A DNA stretch of 42,191 nt from the NCBI RefSeq assembly GCF_900188225.1, contig NZ_FZOC01000012.1, positions 1 through 42,191 of the forward strand, read 5' to 3'. The number at the start of each line of letters is the position of its first letter. Position 1 is the first letter of the stretch. The stretch comes from Humidesulfovibrio mexicanus (GTDB taxonomy: Bacteria > Desulfobacterota > Desulfovibrionia > Desulfovibrionales > Desulfovibrionaceae). The translations under genes were made by a program, and so were the position numbers. This document shows positions 7,217-14,166 of this stretch, piece by piece. A model generated the notes under the pieces. That model ran no database searches and was not told the DNA's origin. It saw only the letters and a list, made by a program, of their open reading frames with translations.

Positions 7217-9814
7217 CTACTGCGCCCGGAGCGCCGGGGCGGAGCGGACGCTGTCCGTGGCGCGAGCCTTTCGGCGGCGCTCCTCCGGCAGCAGGGCCAT
7301 GCCGAGGGTGGCCGCTACGCACAGGGCGTAGAAGGCCCACATGGCCTGCCAGCCGGAAAGGCCGAGCAGCTTTGCGCCGGTGTACACCAGGCTCGCCACG
7401 GCCAGGCCCAGCAAAGTCTGGAAGGCCATGGAGAAGAGCATCCAGCGCGTGCTGCCGCTGGCCAGGCGTACGGTCATGGCTGCGGGCAGGCAGGGCGGAT
7501 ACAGGGCCATGAACAGCATGAGCGACAGGGCGTGCAGGGGGGTGAAGCCCGACCCGGCCAGCATTCCCGCCTCCACGCCGCGCTCCGCCGCCGCCGGGGC
7601 TCCGGCCACGGGCATGACCTCGCCTTCCGCAGCCAGCAGGTCCGCCGGGGAGGGCTCGTCCTCCTCCCCGGCCTCCAGGCCATAGATGGCCCCCAGGCTC
7701 ATGGCGGCGTTCTCTTTGGCGGCGAAGGCCGAGAGCAGGGCGATGTTGATGCGCCAGTCAAAGCCCGCAGCGCGGGTCACCGGTTCCAGCGCGCGGCCCG
7801 CCATGCCCAGGAAGCTTGCGGCGAAGACCTTTTGGCGCAGTTCCGCGCGCAGGGCCTTGCGCGTGGCGGCCAGGTCGCGCAGGGCCTTGGCCGGGCCCTG
7901 GGCAGAGGGGCTTTGCCCCGCCGCCAGGGCCAGCCACAACGGGTTTTTCGCCGCAAAGCGGCTGTCCACCACGGACTGGGCGGCGGGGGTTTCCGCCGCG
8001 GCGCGCTCGGAGCGCCAGTCTGCGGCAAAGGCCAGCAGGCGCACCGTTTCCGCCTGGTTCAGGCCCTCCAGGCCGGGCAAGGCGCGGGCCTCGGCAAGAA
8101 AGCGCTCCAGGGCAGCGTCGCCGGCCTTGCGGGAGCGTTGGGCGTCTGCCTCGTCCAGGCCGGGGAAGGTGATGAGCGCGAAGACCACAACGGAAACGGC
8201 CAGCACCACGCCCATGATCTTCTTCACGAACAGCAGGCTGCGCTCCAGGGCGCGCGCGGCCACCGCCCGCGCGGTGGGCAGGTGATAGGGCGGCAGTTCC
8301 ATGAGGAAGGGCGCGCGGGGGAGCGAACTGGCCGCCGTGAGCGACAGGGCCTTGGCCACGGGCAGGGCCATGAACAGCGTGACCGTGGAGATGAAGAACA
8401 GGGCCAGGCCCTGGGTGTCCGCGAAATAGGCGCCAATGAGGATCAGGTGCAGGGGCACCTTGGCAAGGCAGTTCATCATGGGCGCGACGAGTATGGTGGT
8501 GAGCCGCGCGCGCTCGTCCGGAATGCCGCGCGTGGTCATGATGGCCGGGATGGCGCAGCCGCCCAGGTACACGCCGCCCAGAATCAGCGGCAGGGTGGAC
8601 TGGCCGTGCAGGCCGAAGCGGCGGAAGAGCCTGTCCAGCAGAAAGGCCATGCGCGGCATGTAGCCGCTGTCCTCCAGCAGGGCGATGCAGCCGAAGAGCA
8701 GCAGGAACACCGGCAGATAGCCCAGAATGGCCGTGACCCCCTGCACGGTCCAGATGCCCAGGGAGCGCAGCAGCGGGTCCTCCAGAAAGCCCTGGGCGGG
8801 CAGCGCCAGCCCCACCCAGTCCTCCACGGACGTGAGCGCGCCGCGAAGTTCCTCGCCCAGCCCGTCGCCCACGCCGATGGCCGCCTGGTAGAGGGCCAGC
8901 AGCACCCCGACCAGGAACACAGGCCCCCAGAACCGATGCAGGACCACGGCGTCCAGACGCTCGGTGACGGTGGTCCGGCACTGCGCAGACGGCGCCATCT
9001 GCGCGTGGGCGGCCACATTACGCGCGGCCCGGTTGCGCACTGCGGCCACATGCCGCGCCGGGTCCATGCCCGCGCCGGAAGCGAAGGCCGCGCGCAATTC
9101 CAGGCACAGGTTGCGCACCCGCGCCGGGGATGTGTGCAGACGCTCAAGCAGTTCACAGGCGGCCTCGTCGCCCTCAAGAAGTTTTATGGCCAGCCAGCGC
9201 GCGGAATAGGCCACGCGCAGGCGCACCTCCTCGTGTATCGCCGCCTCAAGCGGGGCGATGGCCTCTTCCAGAGGACCGTAGTCGAGGATGTGTCCTGATC
9301 GGGACTGCGGCTGCCTCTGGATGAGCTCCGCCAGGACCATTCTGATGTCCTGCGCGCCCGTCCCGCGCGAGCCCACGGAGCGGACCACGGGCACGCCCAG
9401 CGCGCGAGAGAGCGCCTCGGCGTCAACCGGGGTTCCCCGGCGCTCGGCCACGTCGGTCATGTTCACGTCCACGGCGAGCGGCAAGCCCATCTCCAGCAAC
9501 TGGAGCACCAGGTACAGCCCCCGCCGCAGGTTTGCGGCGTCCAGCACGGCAAGCACGGCGCGCGGCCTGTCGTGCAGCAGAAAGTCGCGGGCCACGCGCT
9601 CTTCCAGGGAGTACGATGTCAGTCCGTAGATGCCCGGCAGGTCCACCAGCTCCAGTTCGTAGCGCCCGACCCGCGTGCGGCCGGAGCGCTTTTCCACCGT
9701 GACGCCGGGGTAGTTGGCCACATGCTGGCGCGCCCCGGTGAGCATGTTGAACAGGGTGGACTTGCCGCAGTTTGGCTGGCCCGCAAGGGCCACAAGATGG
9801 CTTTGGCGGCTCAC
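7217..9814 (-). CDS. feoB: Ferrous iron transporter FeoB
   Basis: 865 residues from a GTG at 9814 that overlaps the feoA stop (GTGA). FeoB is the inner-membrane GTPase-coupled Fe(II) importer. The N-terminal G domain shows G1 GQPNCGKST (12-20), switch ANYPGVT (33-39), G3 DLPG (58-61) and G4 NMTD (118-121). The membrane part carries the two Gate regions, the first with LGGVYLGGCAIPAIMTTRG. It is longer than the E. coli protein (773), mostly through an Ala/Arg-rich insertion in the second half (about residues 545-665). Transcribed with feoA and ended by the hairpin at 7163-7190. Iron control by Fur is expected, given a fur-family gene about 3 kb away and a palindrome in front of feoA. Confidence 0.97.
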   Translation of the reverse strand: MSRQSHLVALAGQPNCGKSTLFNMLTGARQHVANYPGVTVEKRSGRTRVGRYELELVDLPGIYGLTSYSLEERVARDFLLHDRPRAVLAVLDAANLRRGLYLVLQLLEMGLPLAVDVNMTDVAERRGTPVDAEALSRALGVPVVRSVGSRGTGAQDIRMVLAELIQRQPQSRSGHILDYGPLEEAIAPLEAAIHEEVRLRVAYSARWLAIKLLEGDEAACELLERLHTSPARVRNLCLELRAAFASGAGMDPARHVAAVRNRAARNVAAHAQMAPSAQCRTTVTERLDAVVLHRFWGPVFLVGVLLALYQAAIGVGDGLGEELRGALTSVEDWVGLALPAQGFLEDPLLRSLGIWTVQGVTAILGYLPVFLLLFGCIALLEDSGYMPRMAFLLDRLFRRFGLHGQSTLPLILGGVYLGGCAIPAIMTTRGIPDERARLTTILVAPMMNCLAKVPLHLILIGAYFADTQGLALFFISTVTLFMALPVAKALSLTAASSLPRAPFLMELPPYHLPTARAVAARALERSLLFVKKIMGVVLAVSVVVFALITFPGLDEADAQRSRKAGDAALERFLAEARALPGLEGLNQAETVRLLAFAADWRSERAAAETPAAQSVVDSRFAAKNPLWLALAAGQSPSAQGPAKALRDLAATRKALRAELRQKVFAASFLGMAGRALEPVTRAAGFDWRINIALLSAFAAKENAAMSLGAIYGLEAGEEDEPSPADLLAAEGEVMPVAGAPAAAERGVEAGMLAGSGFTPLHALSLMLFMALYPPCLPAAMTVRLASGSTRWMLFSMAFQTLLGLAVASLVYTGAKLLGLSGWQAMWAFYALCVAATLGMALLPEERRRKARATDSVRSAPALRAQ

Positions 9815-10155
9815 GGGCGCGCCCCCGGATGCGTGTTGCCGGTCTGCGCCAGCCTGTGCACCAGCACCTGCTCCGCTTCTGCGGCGCGGATGCAGATGCG
9901 CGCGCCTTCCAGGTCGATTTCAAGGGGATCGCCCAGCGGCGCGCGGCGCACCACGCGCAACGCCGCGCCGGGGCAGAAACCCATGTCCGCAAGGCGCTGG
10001 CCCAGGCGGTCCGCCTCGGGCAGGCGGCACAGCACGCAGTGCACGCCTTCCCCCTGGGCCGCCAGGGGTTCCAGGCCGGGCTGCGCGTCCGCCGCGTCGT
10101 CCTTCGGCTCGGCGGGGTGTGCGCACCGCCCGACAACCGTCTCCAGCATGTTCAT
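9811..10155 (-). CDS. feoA: FeoA-domain protein of the Feo system
   Basis: 114 residues. The ATG at 10155 has AGAGG 6 bases upstream; a GTG at 10161 is also in frame but badly spaced. The C-terminal 75 residues are the SH3-like FeoA fold: LPEADRLGQRLADMGFCPGAALRVVRRAP, then GDPLEIDLEGARICIRAAEA. The first 35 residues are an extra low-similarity stretch. FeoA is a small cytosolic partner thought to modulate the FeoB GTPase. Translationally coupled to feoB by the four-base overlap. Confidence 0.93.
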   Translation of the reverse strand: MNMLETVVGRCAHPAEPKDDAADAQPGLEPLAAQGEGVHCVLCRLPEADRLGQRLADMGFCPGAALRVVRRAPLGDPLEIDLEGARICIRAAEAEQVLVHRLAQTGNTHPGARP

Positions 10156-10201
10156 GGGCACCTCTTTGGGATCAGGCCGTCTTGTGGACAGCTTTGGTGA
10201 G

Positions 10202-10214
10202 ATTGAATTTCAAT
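10202..10214. promoter_or_regulatory. Palindromic operator candidate (possible Fur site)
   Basis: ATTGAATTTCAAT is an interrupted palindrome in the 232-base gap between divergent feoA and the plus-strand gene at 10388. Read on the minus strand it continues as CGAAATTGAAATTCAATC. A related ATTGAAATTC occurs in front of exbB (about 24615). A Fur role is inferred from gene content only. Confidence 0.4.
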
Positions 10215-10387
10215 TTCGATTAATCCGACGAACCGGCGCTGTCAACGTGCGTGCAGGCACAATGAAAATTCGTCTCACGATTTGCACCGCTGACGGAAAG
10301 GGGGCATGGTTGCGCAAACGGCGCAGAGTCTCGCGTTGCCCGCAGGATTGGGCGGCGGAGCATCGCGCCAAGCTGGAGGTCGATACA

Positions 10388-10726
10388 ATGGGACTGCATA
10401 TACGTTTTGGCGTGGTCGCCGTGGCGGGAACGGCGTTGCTGGGACTGGCCGCCTATGCCGCCCTCAGGTCCGAGAAGCTGCGGCCGGTGCTTGTGGGAGC
10501 GGTGCGCGGCGGGGTGAAGGCTGCGGACTGGCTGGGCGAGAAGGCCTCGACCATGAAGCAGGGCGTTTGCGACATGGTGGCCGAGGCGCGGGCGGACATC
10601 GAGACGCCCAAGGCTGCCAAGCCCGCTGCCAAGTCTAGCGCCAAGCCCGCTGCCAAGTCTAGCGCCAAGCCCGCTGCCAAGTCGGTGGCCAAGGCTTCGG
10701 CCAAGCCCGCTGCTGCGGAAGCCTAG
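10388..10726 (+). CDS. Membrane-anchored Lys/Ala-repeat protein (DUF5132-like)
   Basis: 112 residues, ATG with GGAGGT 8 bases upstream. One membrane helix (about 5-25) is followed by an amphipathic stretch (LRPVLVGAVRGGVKAADWLGE) that resembles the region after the membrane helix in the proteins at 16598 and 17548. Next comes a tail of about 35 residues built from KPAAKSSA units, encoded by 24-base tandem repeats. The tail looks like histone-H1-type basic repeats and would be strongly positive. It is divergent from feoA, and its stop codon overlaps the stop of the convergent P-type ATPase gene. The same kind of Lys/Ala/Pro tail occurs in the MamC-like protein at 17042, suggesting one functional set. 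Function unknown; a role in the putative iron compartment is inference. Confidence 0.75.
   Translation: MGLHIRFGVVAVAGTALLGLAAYAALRSEKLRPVLVGAVRGGVKAADWLGEKASTMKQGVCDMVAEARADIETPKAAKPAAKSSAKPAAKSSAKPAAKSVAKASAKPAAAEA
10619..10690 (+). repeat. 24-bp tandem repeat in coding sequence
   Basis: Two exact copies of a 24-base unit (AAGCCCGCTGCCAAGTCTAG plus CGCC) at 10619-10642 and 10643-10666 and a third diverged copy encode the KPAAKSSA tail. The copy number could vary between strains. Confidence 0.8.
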
Positions 10727-12945
10727 AGACTCTTGTCCGCCCGGTCCGGAAAGCGTTCCGGACCGGCGGCGGGCAGAGGGCGGCCAGAGGCCAGGCCTGC
10801 TGCGGAAAGGATGGCGAAGGTGGTTCCATTGTGCAGGGCCGCCGCGGTCAGCGGGGAGAGCCTCCCCGTCGCCGCCGCCACAAGCAGGGCCGAGTTGACC
10901 GCGACGCCTGTGGCAAAACAGCCGCGCAGCACGCGTCCGGCGCGTTCCGCTGCATCGCGGGCGGTGAGCAGGCCGTGCAGACCGCCGCGCAGCAGCACGA
11001 TGCCGGCCGCATCGCGCGTGAGGGCGGCCACGGTTCCGTCGCCGAGTTCGTCCCCGGCCACGCAGACGCCCACATCTCCAGCCAGCAGGGCCGGAGCGTC
11101 GTTGACGCCGTCGCCCACCACGGCCACCCGCGCGCCGGACTGGCGCAGCGCGCGCACTGCGGCTTCCTTGTCGTCCGGCGTCAGCCCCGCGCGGACCTCG
11201 TCCGGCGCGGCGGGACCGTCAAGCCCGGCCAGGACCGCTTCCGCCGCGTCCTGGTGGTCGCCCGTGAGCAGCAGCACACGGCGCACTCCGCGCCTGCGCA
11301 ACGCCGCAATGACTTCTCCGGCCTCGAGGCGCAGCTCGTCGCGCAGGGCCACCATGCCCGCGGGGCGTCCGTCCACGGCCACATGGACCAGGGTCTTGCC
11401 TTGGGCGCGCAAAGGATGTTCCTGGGAACACAAGGCGTTTTCGCCGCAGGACTGGACCAGAAAGCGCGCGCTGCCAACGGCCACGTCGCGGCGGCTGCCC
11501 GACGCCCCCACCTGGGCGCGCGCGCCCAGGCCCGTGGCGCAGTCCGCGTCGCAGGCGGGCAGAAGCGCCAGTCCCCGCCGTTTCGCCTCCGCCGCGAAGG
11601 CGCGGGCCACGGGATGCGTCCAGCGTTCCTCGGCCGAGGCGGCCAGCCGCACAAGCTCGTTTTCGTCCAGGCCGCTGCCGGGCGCAAGAACGATGTCGGC
11701 CACGGTCATGCGGCCGGTGGTCAGCGTGCCGGTCTTGTCGAAGACGATGGTGTCGGCGCGGGCCAGTTCGTCCAGGGCGCTGCCGCCCTTGACGAGGATG
11801 CCCGCGCGGGCGGCCGTGTGCATGGTGGCCTTCACCACCACCGGGGCCGAGAGCTTGACCGAGCAGGCGTAGTCCACCGTGAGCACGGACAGGGCGCGGC
11901 TGGCGCTGCCCGTGGCGGCATAAATGCCCGCGCCAAAAAGAAGGCTCAAGGGCGCCAGACGGTCGGCCAGACGGTCGCTCAGGCGTTCCGGCCGCGATTT
12001 TTCGCGCAGGCTTTTGTCCATAAGCGAGGCGATGCGCGCGGTGGCGCATTCGGCCCCGGTGCGCACGGCGCGCACGGCCAGGGAGCCATGGGCCACCACT
12101 GCTCCGGCGGGAACCTCGTCGCCGGGAACGGTTTCCACGGGCGCGGATTCGCCGCTGATGACGCCCTTGTCCACCAGCGCCGCGCCGCGCTCCACCACGC
12201 CGTCCACGGCCAGCATCTCTCCGGTTCCCGCCAGCACCAGGTCTCCGGGGCGCACCGATTCCGCGGGAAGCCGGATTTCCTCCGGGCGGCCGTCCGGGGC
12301 GACGCGCTCCACGCGCACGGTTTCCACCGGCGGGGCGAGCAGGGTCCGGAGCAGGGCCCCGGCCTTGTCCTCCGTCGCTTGGCGCAGGTATTCGCCCATC
12401 ACGACCATGGCGCATATGCCCAGGGCCGAGGAGCTGTCGCCCGTGGCCAGGGCGAAGCCCACCGAGGCCATGTCCAGGCTTTTGGCCTTGAGCCCCTGGT
12501 TGGCCAGGGAGTCCGCGCCGCGCAGCAGCACCGGAGCCGCCATGGCCGTGGCGAGCGCCATGCGCGGGGCCGGTGGCAGGAACATCCCCCCCGCCGCCAG
12601 GGCCGAGGCGGCAAGCGCATCGGCCAGGCGGCGCGGCTGGCGCGTCGTCTGCGGCTGGCGCGCGGCGTAGGCCTCGGGCGGAAGGGAGGCCAGGGCGGCG
12701 GCGATGTCCTCGAACACGCCAGGCCGTTCGCCTCCGTCTTCGTCGAACCGGGCCACCAGGCAGCCCCCGGCCGCGTTGACGCGCACCTGGGCCAGCCCGG
12801 CGCGGTGCGCCAGCCAGGCCTCCAGGTAGTCCGTCCGCAGGTCCGGATGCCGGAGGCCCGTCCAGCCCAGGCGCAGGCGTCCCGGACTGCGGTGCAGCAG
12901 TCTGGGCCGTGCGGCCGATGGCGCGAGCGGGGAGGGCGAGCCCAC
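10723..12945 (-). CDS. P1B-type ATPase with HMA_2 domain and YAC motif
   Basis: 740 residues from a GTG at 12945, five bases after the fur stop. The N-terminal 85 residues are an HMA_2-type domain (LLHRSPGRLRLGW) without Cys ligands. The P-type core follows: actuator loop SGES at 264-267, transport-site helix DYACSVKLSAP with C361, phosphorylation Asp D403 in DKTGT, and hinge GDGVNDAP with D612. The usual CPC of copper or zinc pumps is replaced by Y-A-C followed six residues later by Pro, and TGES by SGES, so the metal is not predictable from standard classes. It is the last gene of the ten-gene minus-strand run and meets the plus-strand gene stop to stop. Iron transport into an internal compartment is a hypothesis. 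Confidence 0.9.
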   Translation of the reverse strand: MGSPSPLAPSAARPRLLHRSPGRLRLGWTGLRHPDLRTDYLEAWLAHRAGLAQVRVNAAGGCLVARFDEDGGERPGVFEDIAAALASLPPEAYAARQPQTTRQPRRLADALAASALAAGGMFLPPAPRMALATAMAAPVLLRGADSLANQGLKAKSLDMASVGFALATGDSSSALGICAMVVMGEYLRQATEDKAGALLRTLLAPPVETVRVERVAPDGRPEEIRLPAESVRPGDLVLAGTGEMLAVDGVVERGAALVDKGVISGESAPVETVPGDEVPAGAVVAHGSLAVRAVRTGAECATARIASLMDKSLREKSRPERLSDRLADRLAPLSLLFGAGIYAATGSASRALSVLTVDYACSVKLSAPVVVKATMHTAARAGILVKGGSALDELARADTIVFDKTGTLTTGRMTVADIVLAPGSGLDENELVRLAASAEERWTHPVARAFAAEAKRRGLALLPACDADCATGLGARAQVGASGSRRDVAVGSARFLVQSCGENALCSQEHPLRAQGKTLVHVAVDGRPAGMVALRDELRLEAGEVIAALRRRGVRRVLLLTGDHQDAAEAVLAGLDGPAAPDEVRAGLTPDDKEAAVRALRQSGARVAVVGDGVNDAPALLAGDVGVCVAGDELGDGTVAALTRDAAGIVLLRGGLHGLLTARDAAERAGRVLRGCFATGVAVNSALLVAAATGRLSPLTAAALHNGTTFAILSAAGLASGRPLPAAGPERFPDRADKSL

Positions 12946-12949
12946 GGAG

Positions 12950-13396
12950 CTAGGACCGTCCGCCGGTCTTGCCGCCGCAGCGGGGGCACAGGCCGTAGAG
13001 GATCATGCTGTGCCGGGTGAGCACGAAGCCGTGCTCGGCCGCAAGGTGTTCCTGGCGGGTTTCGATCACCGGGTCGACGATCTCCACCTTTGCCCCGCAG
13101 TCCAGGCAGACGAGATGGTCGTGGTGCTCGTGGCCGTAGCTGTGCTCGTACAGCACCGGGCCGTCGCCCGCGGCAAGGTGGCTGGCGAGGCCGGAGTCCA
13201 CCAGGAGCTTCAAGGTGCGGTACACCGTGGCCTGGCCGATGGCCGGATCCGCGCGGCGCACGCGCGCGCTCAGCTCGTCGCAGGAGAAGTGGCCTTCCGT
13301 GGCCAGAAAGGTCTCCACGATGACGGCCCGCTGGGGCGTCATGTTGAGGCCTTTCCTGCGCAGGTATTCCAGAAAGACTTCATGGGGGGGCTTCAT
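12950..13396 (-). CDS. fur: Fur-family metal-dependent repressor
   Basis: 148 residues. The ATG overlaps the stop of the upstream FeoA-like gene (ATGA) and has GAGGAGG upstream. A winged helix (about 1-80, with TPQRAVIVETF and IGQATVYRTLKLL) precedes the dimerisation domain carrying a HEHHDH cluster (89-94). The structural zinc cysteines are C97, C100, C137 and C140. These features place it in Fur/Zur/PerR. The embedding among iron genes favours iron sensing, but the subclass cannot be fixed by eye. It probably controls this cluster and the Feo genes. Confidence 0.92.
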   Translation of the reverse strand: MKPPHEVFLEYLRRKGLNMTPQRAVIVETFLATEGHFSCDELSARVRRADPAIGQATVYRTLKLLVDSGLASHLAAGDGPVLYEHSYGHEHHDHLVCLDCGAKVEIVDPVIETRQEHLAAEHGFVLTRHSMILYGLCPRCGGKTGGRS

Positions 13397-14157
13397 CGTT
13401 CCTCCTCGGCCGGGCGAAGGTGGGGCTCTTGCTGGACCTGTCCGGCCCAGCGCACGATGACCAGGTCGGCCTGGTCGCGCCGGAGAAAGAGCCGCAGCCC
13501 TCCCCGGCTGGAGAGCACCACGCGATCCCCGGCGGTCATGCGGTAGCTGGAGGCCTTGGACACGTGGTCGAGCACCAGATGGTCGCCCACGGCGATGTCC
13601 AGGGCGGCGATGGCCTTGCGGGCGCGCTCTCCGCCCAGGATGCGCGTGACGACGAACTCCGCCCCGGCCTGGGCGTTGGCGAACTGGCATTCCAATTCGC
13701 CCATGCGGCCCAGGATCTTGGCGGCCATGCCTTCCGGCAGGCGCACGCGGCCCCGGCCCGTCACCCTGGCGACGTATTCCATGGGCGGCAGCGCGCGGAC
13801 CATGGTGATGCGGTCGTCGTCCTTCAGGCCCAGGGCGGCCAGGGTCGCGGCCAGGCTTTCCCCGCCGGTGACGGCCTCGATGTGCCCGGATTCTCCCGGA
13901 GACAGCTCCGTGAGCGGGGCCATGCGGCCATCGTCCAGATGCACCACCACCTTGCCGCCCATGCCGCCGCCCAGAAGCACCTCGCCCTTGGGGCCGCGCA
14001 GGCGCACGGTGTTCAGGGCCACCTCTTCATCCAGACGCGTCACCGCGCTTCCGGGCTGTATGCCCATGCGCCCCAGCTGGATTTCCAGCCGTTCGTCGGC
14101 CACGCGCGTCACCGTGAGGGGCACGCCGCAGGGGGCATGGGCCAGATTCGCTTCCAT
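13393..14157 (-). CDS. Protein with three tandem FeoA-type domains
   Basis: 254 residues with AGGAGCG before the ATG. Three SH3-like FeoA-style units follow one another: about 10-75 (LEIQLGRMGIQPGSAVTRL), 82-150 (LAATLAALGLKDDDRITMV) and 163-240 (RKAIAALDIAVGDHLVLDH). The first two keep the LxxMG(I/L)xxGxxV pattern best. Single FeoA proteins are about 75-80 residues. Tandem versions are unusual and could be cytosolic adaptors for the adjacent P-type ATPases, as FeoA is for FeoB. Nine bases separate it from the preceding ATPase, and its stop overlaps the fur start. No metal-binding residues stand out. Confidence 0.78.
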   Translation of the reverse strand: MEANLAHAPCGVPLTVTRVADERLEIQLGRMGIQPGSAVTRLDEEVALNTVRLRGPKGEVLLGGGMGGKVVVHLDDGRMAPLTELSPGESGHIEAVTGGESLAATLAALGLKDDDRITMVRALPPMEYVARVTGRGRVRLPEGMAAKILGRMGELECQFANAQAGAEFVVTRILGGERARKAIAALDIAVGDHLVLDHVSKASSYRMTAGDRVVLSSRGGLRLFLRRDQADLVIVRWAGQVQQEPHLRPAEEER

Positions 14158-14166
14158 GCATCGCTC

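Noticed and set aside
10619-10690. CRISPR-like array
   Set aside because: The 24-base units are contiguous, in frame and encode KPAAKSSA, with no spacers. No CRISPR array was seen anywhere in the window.
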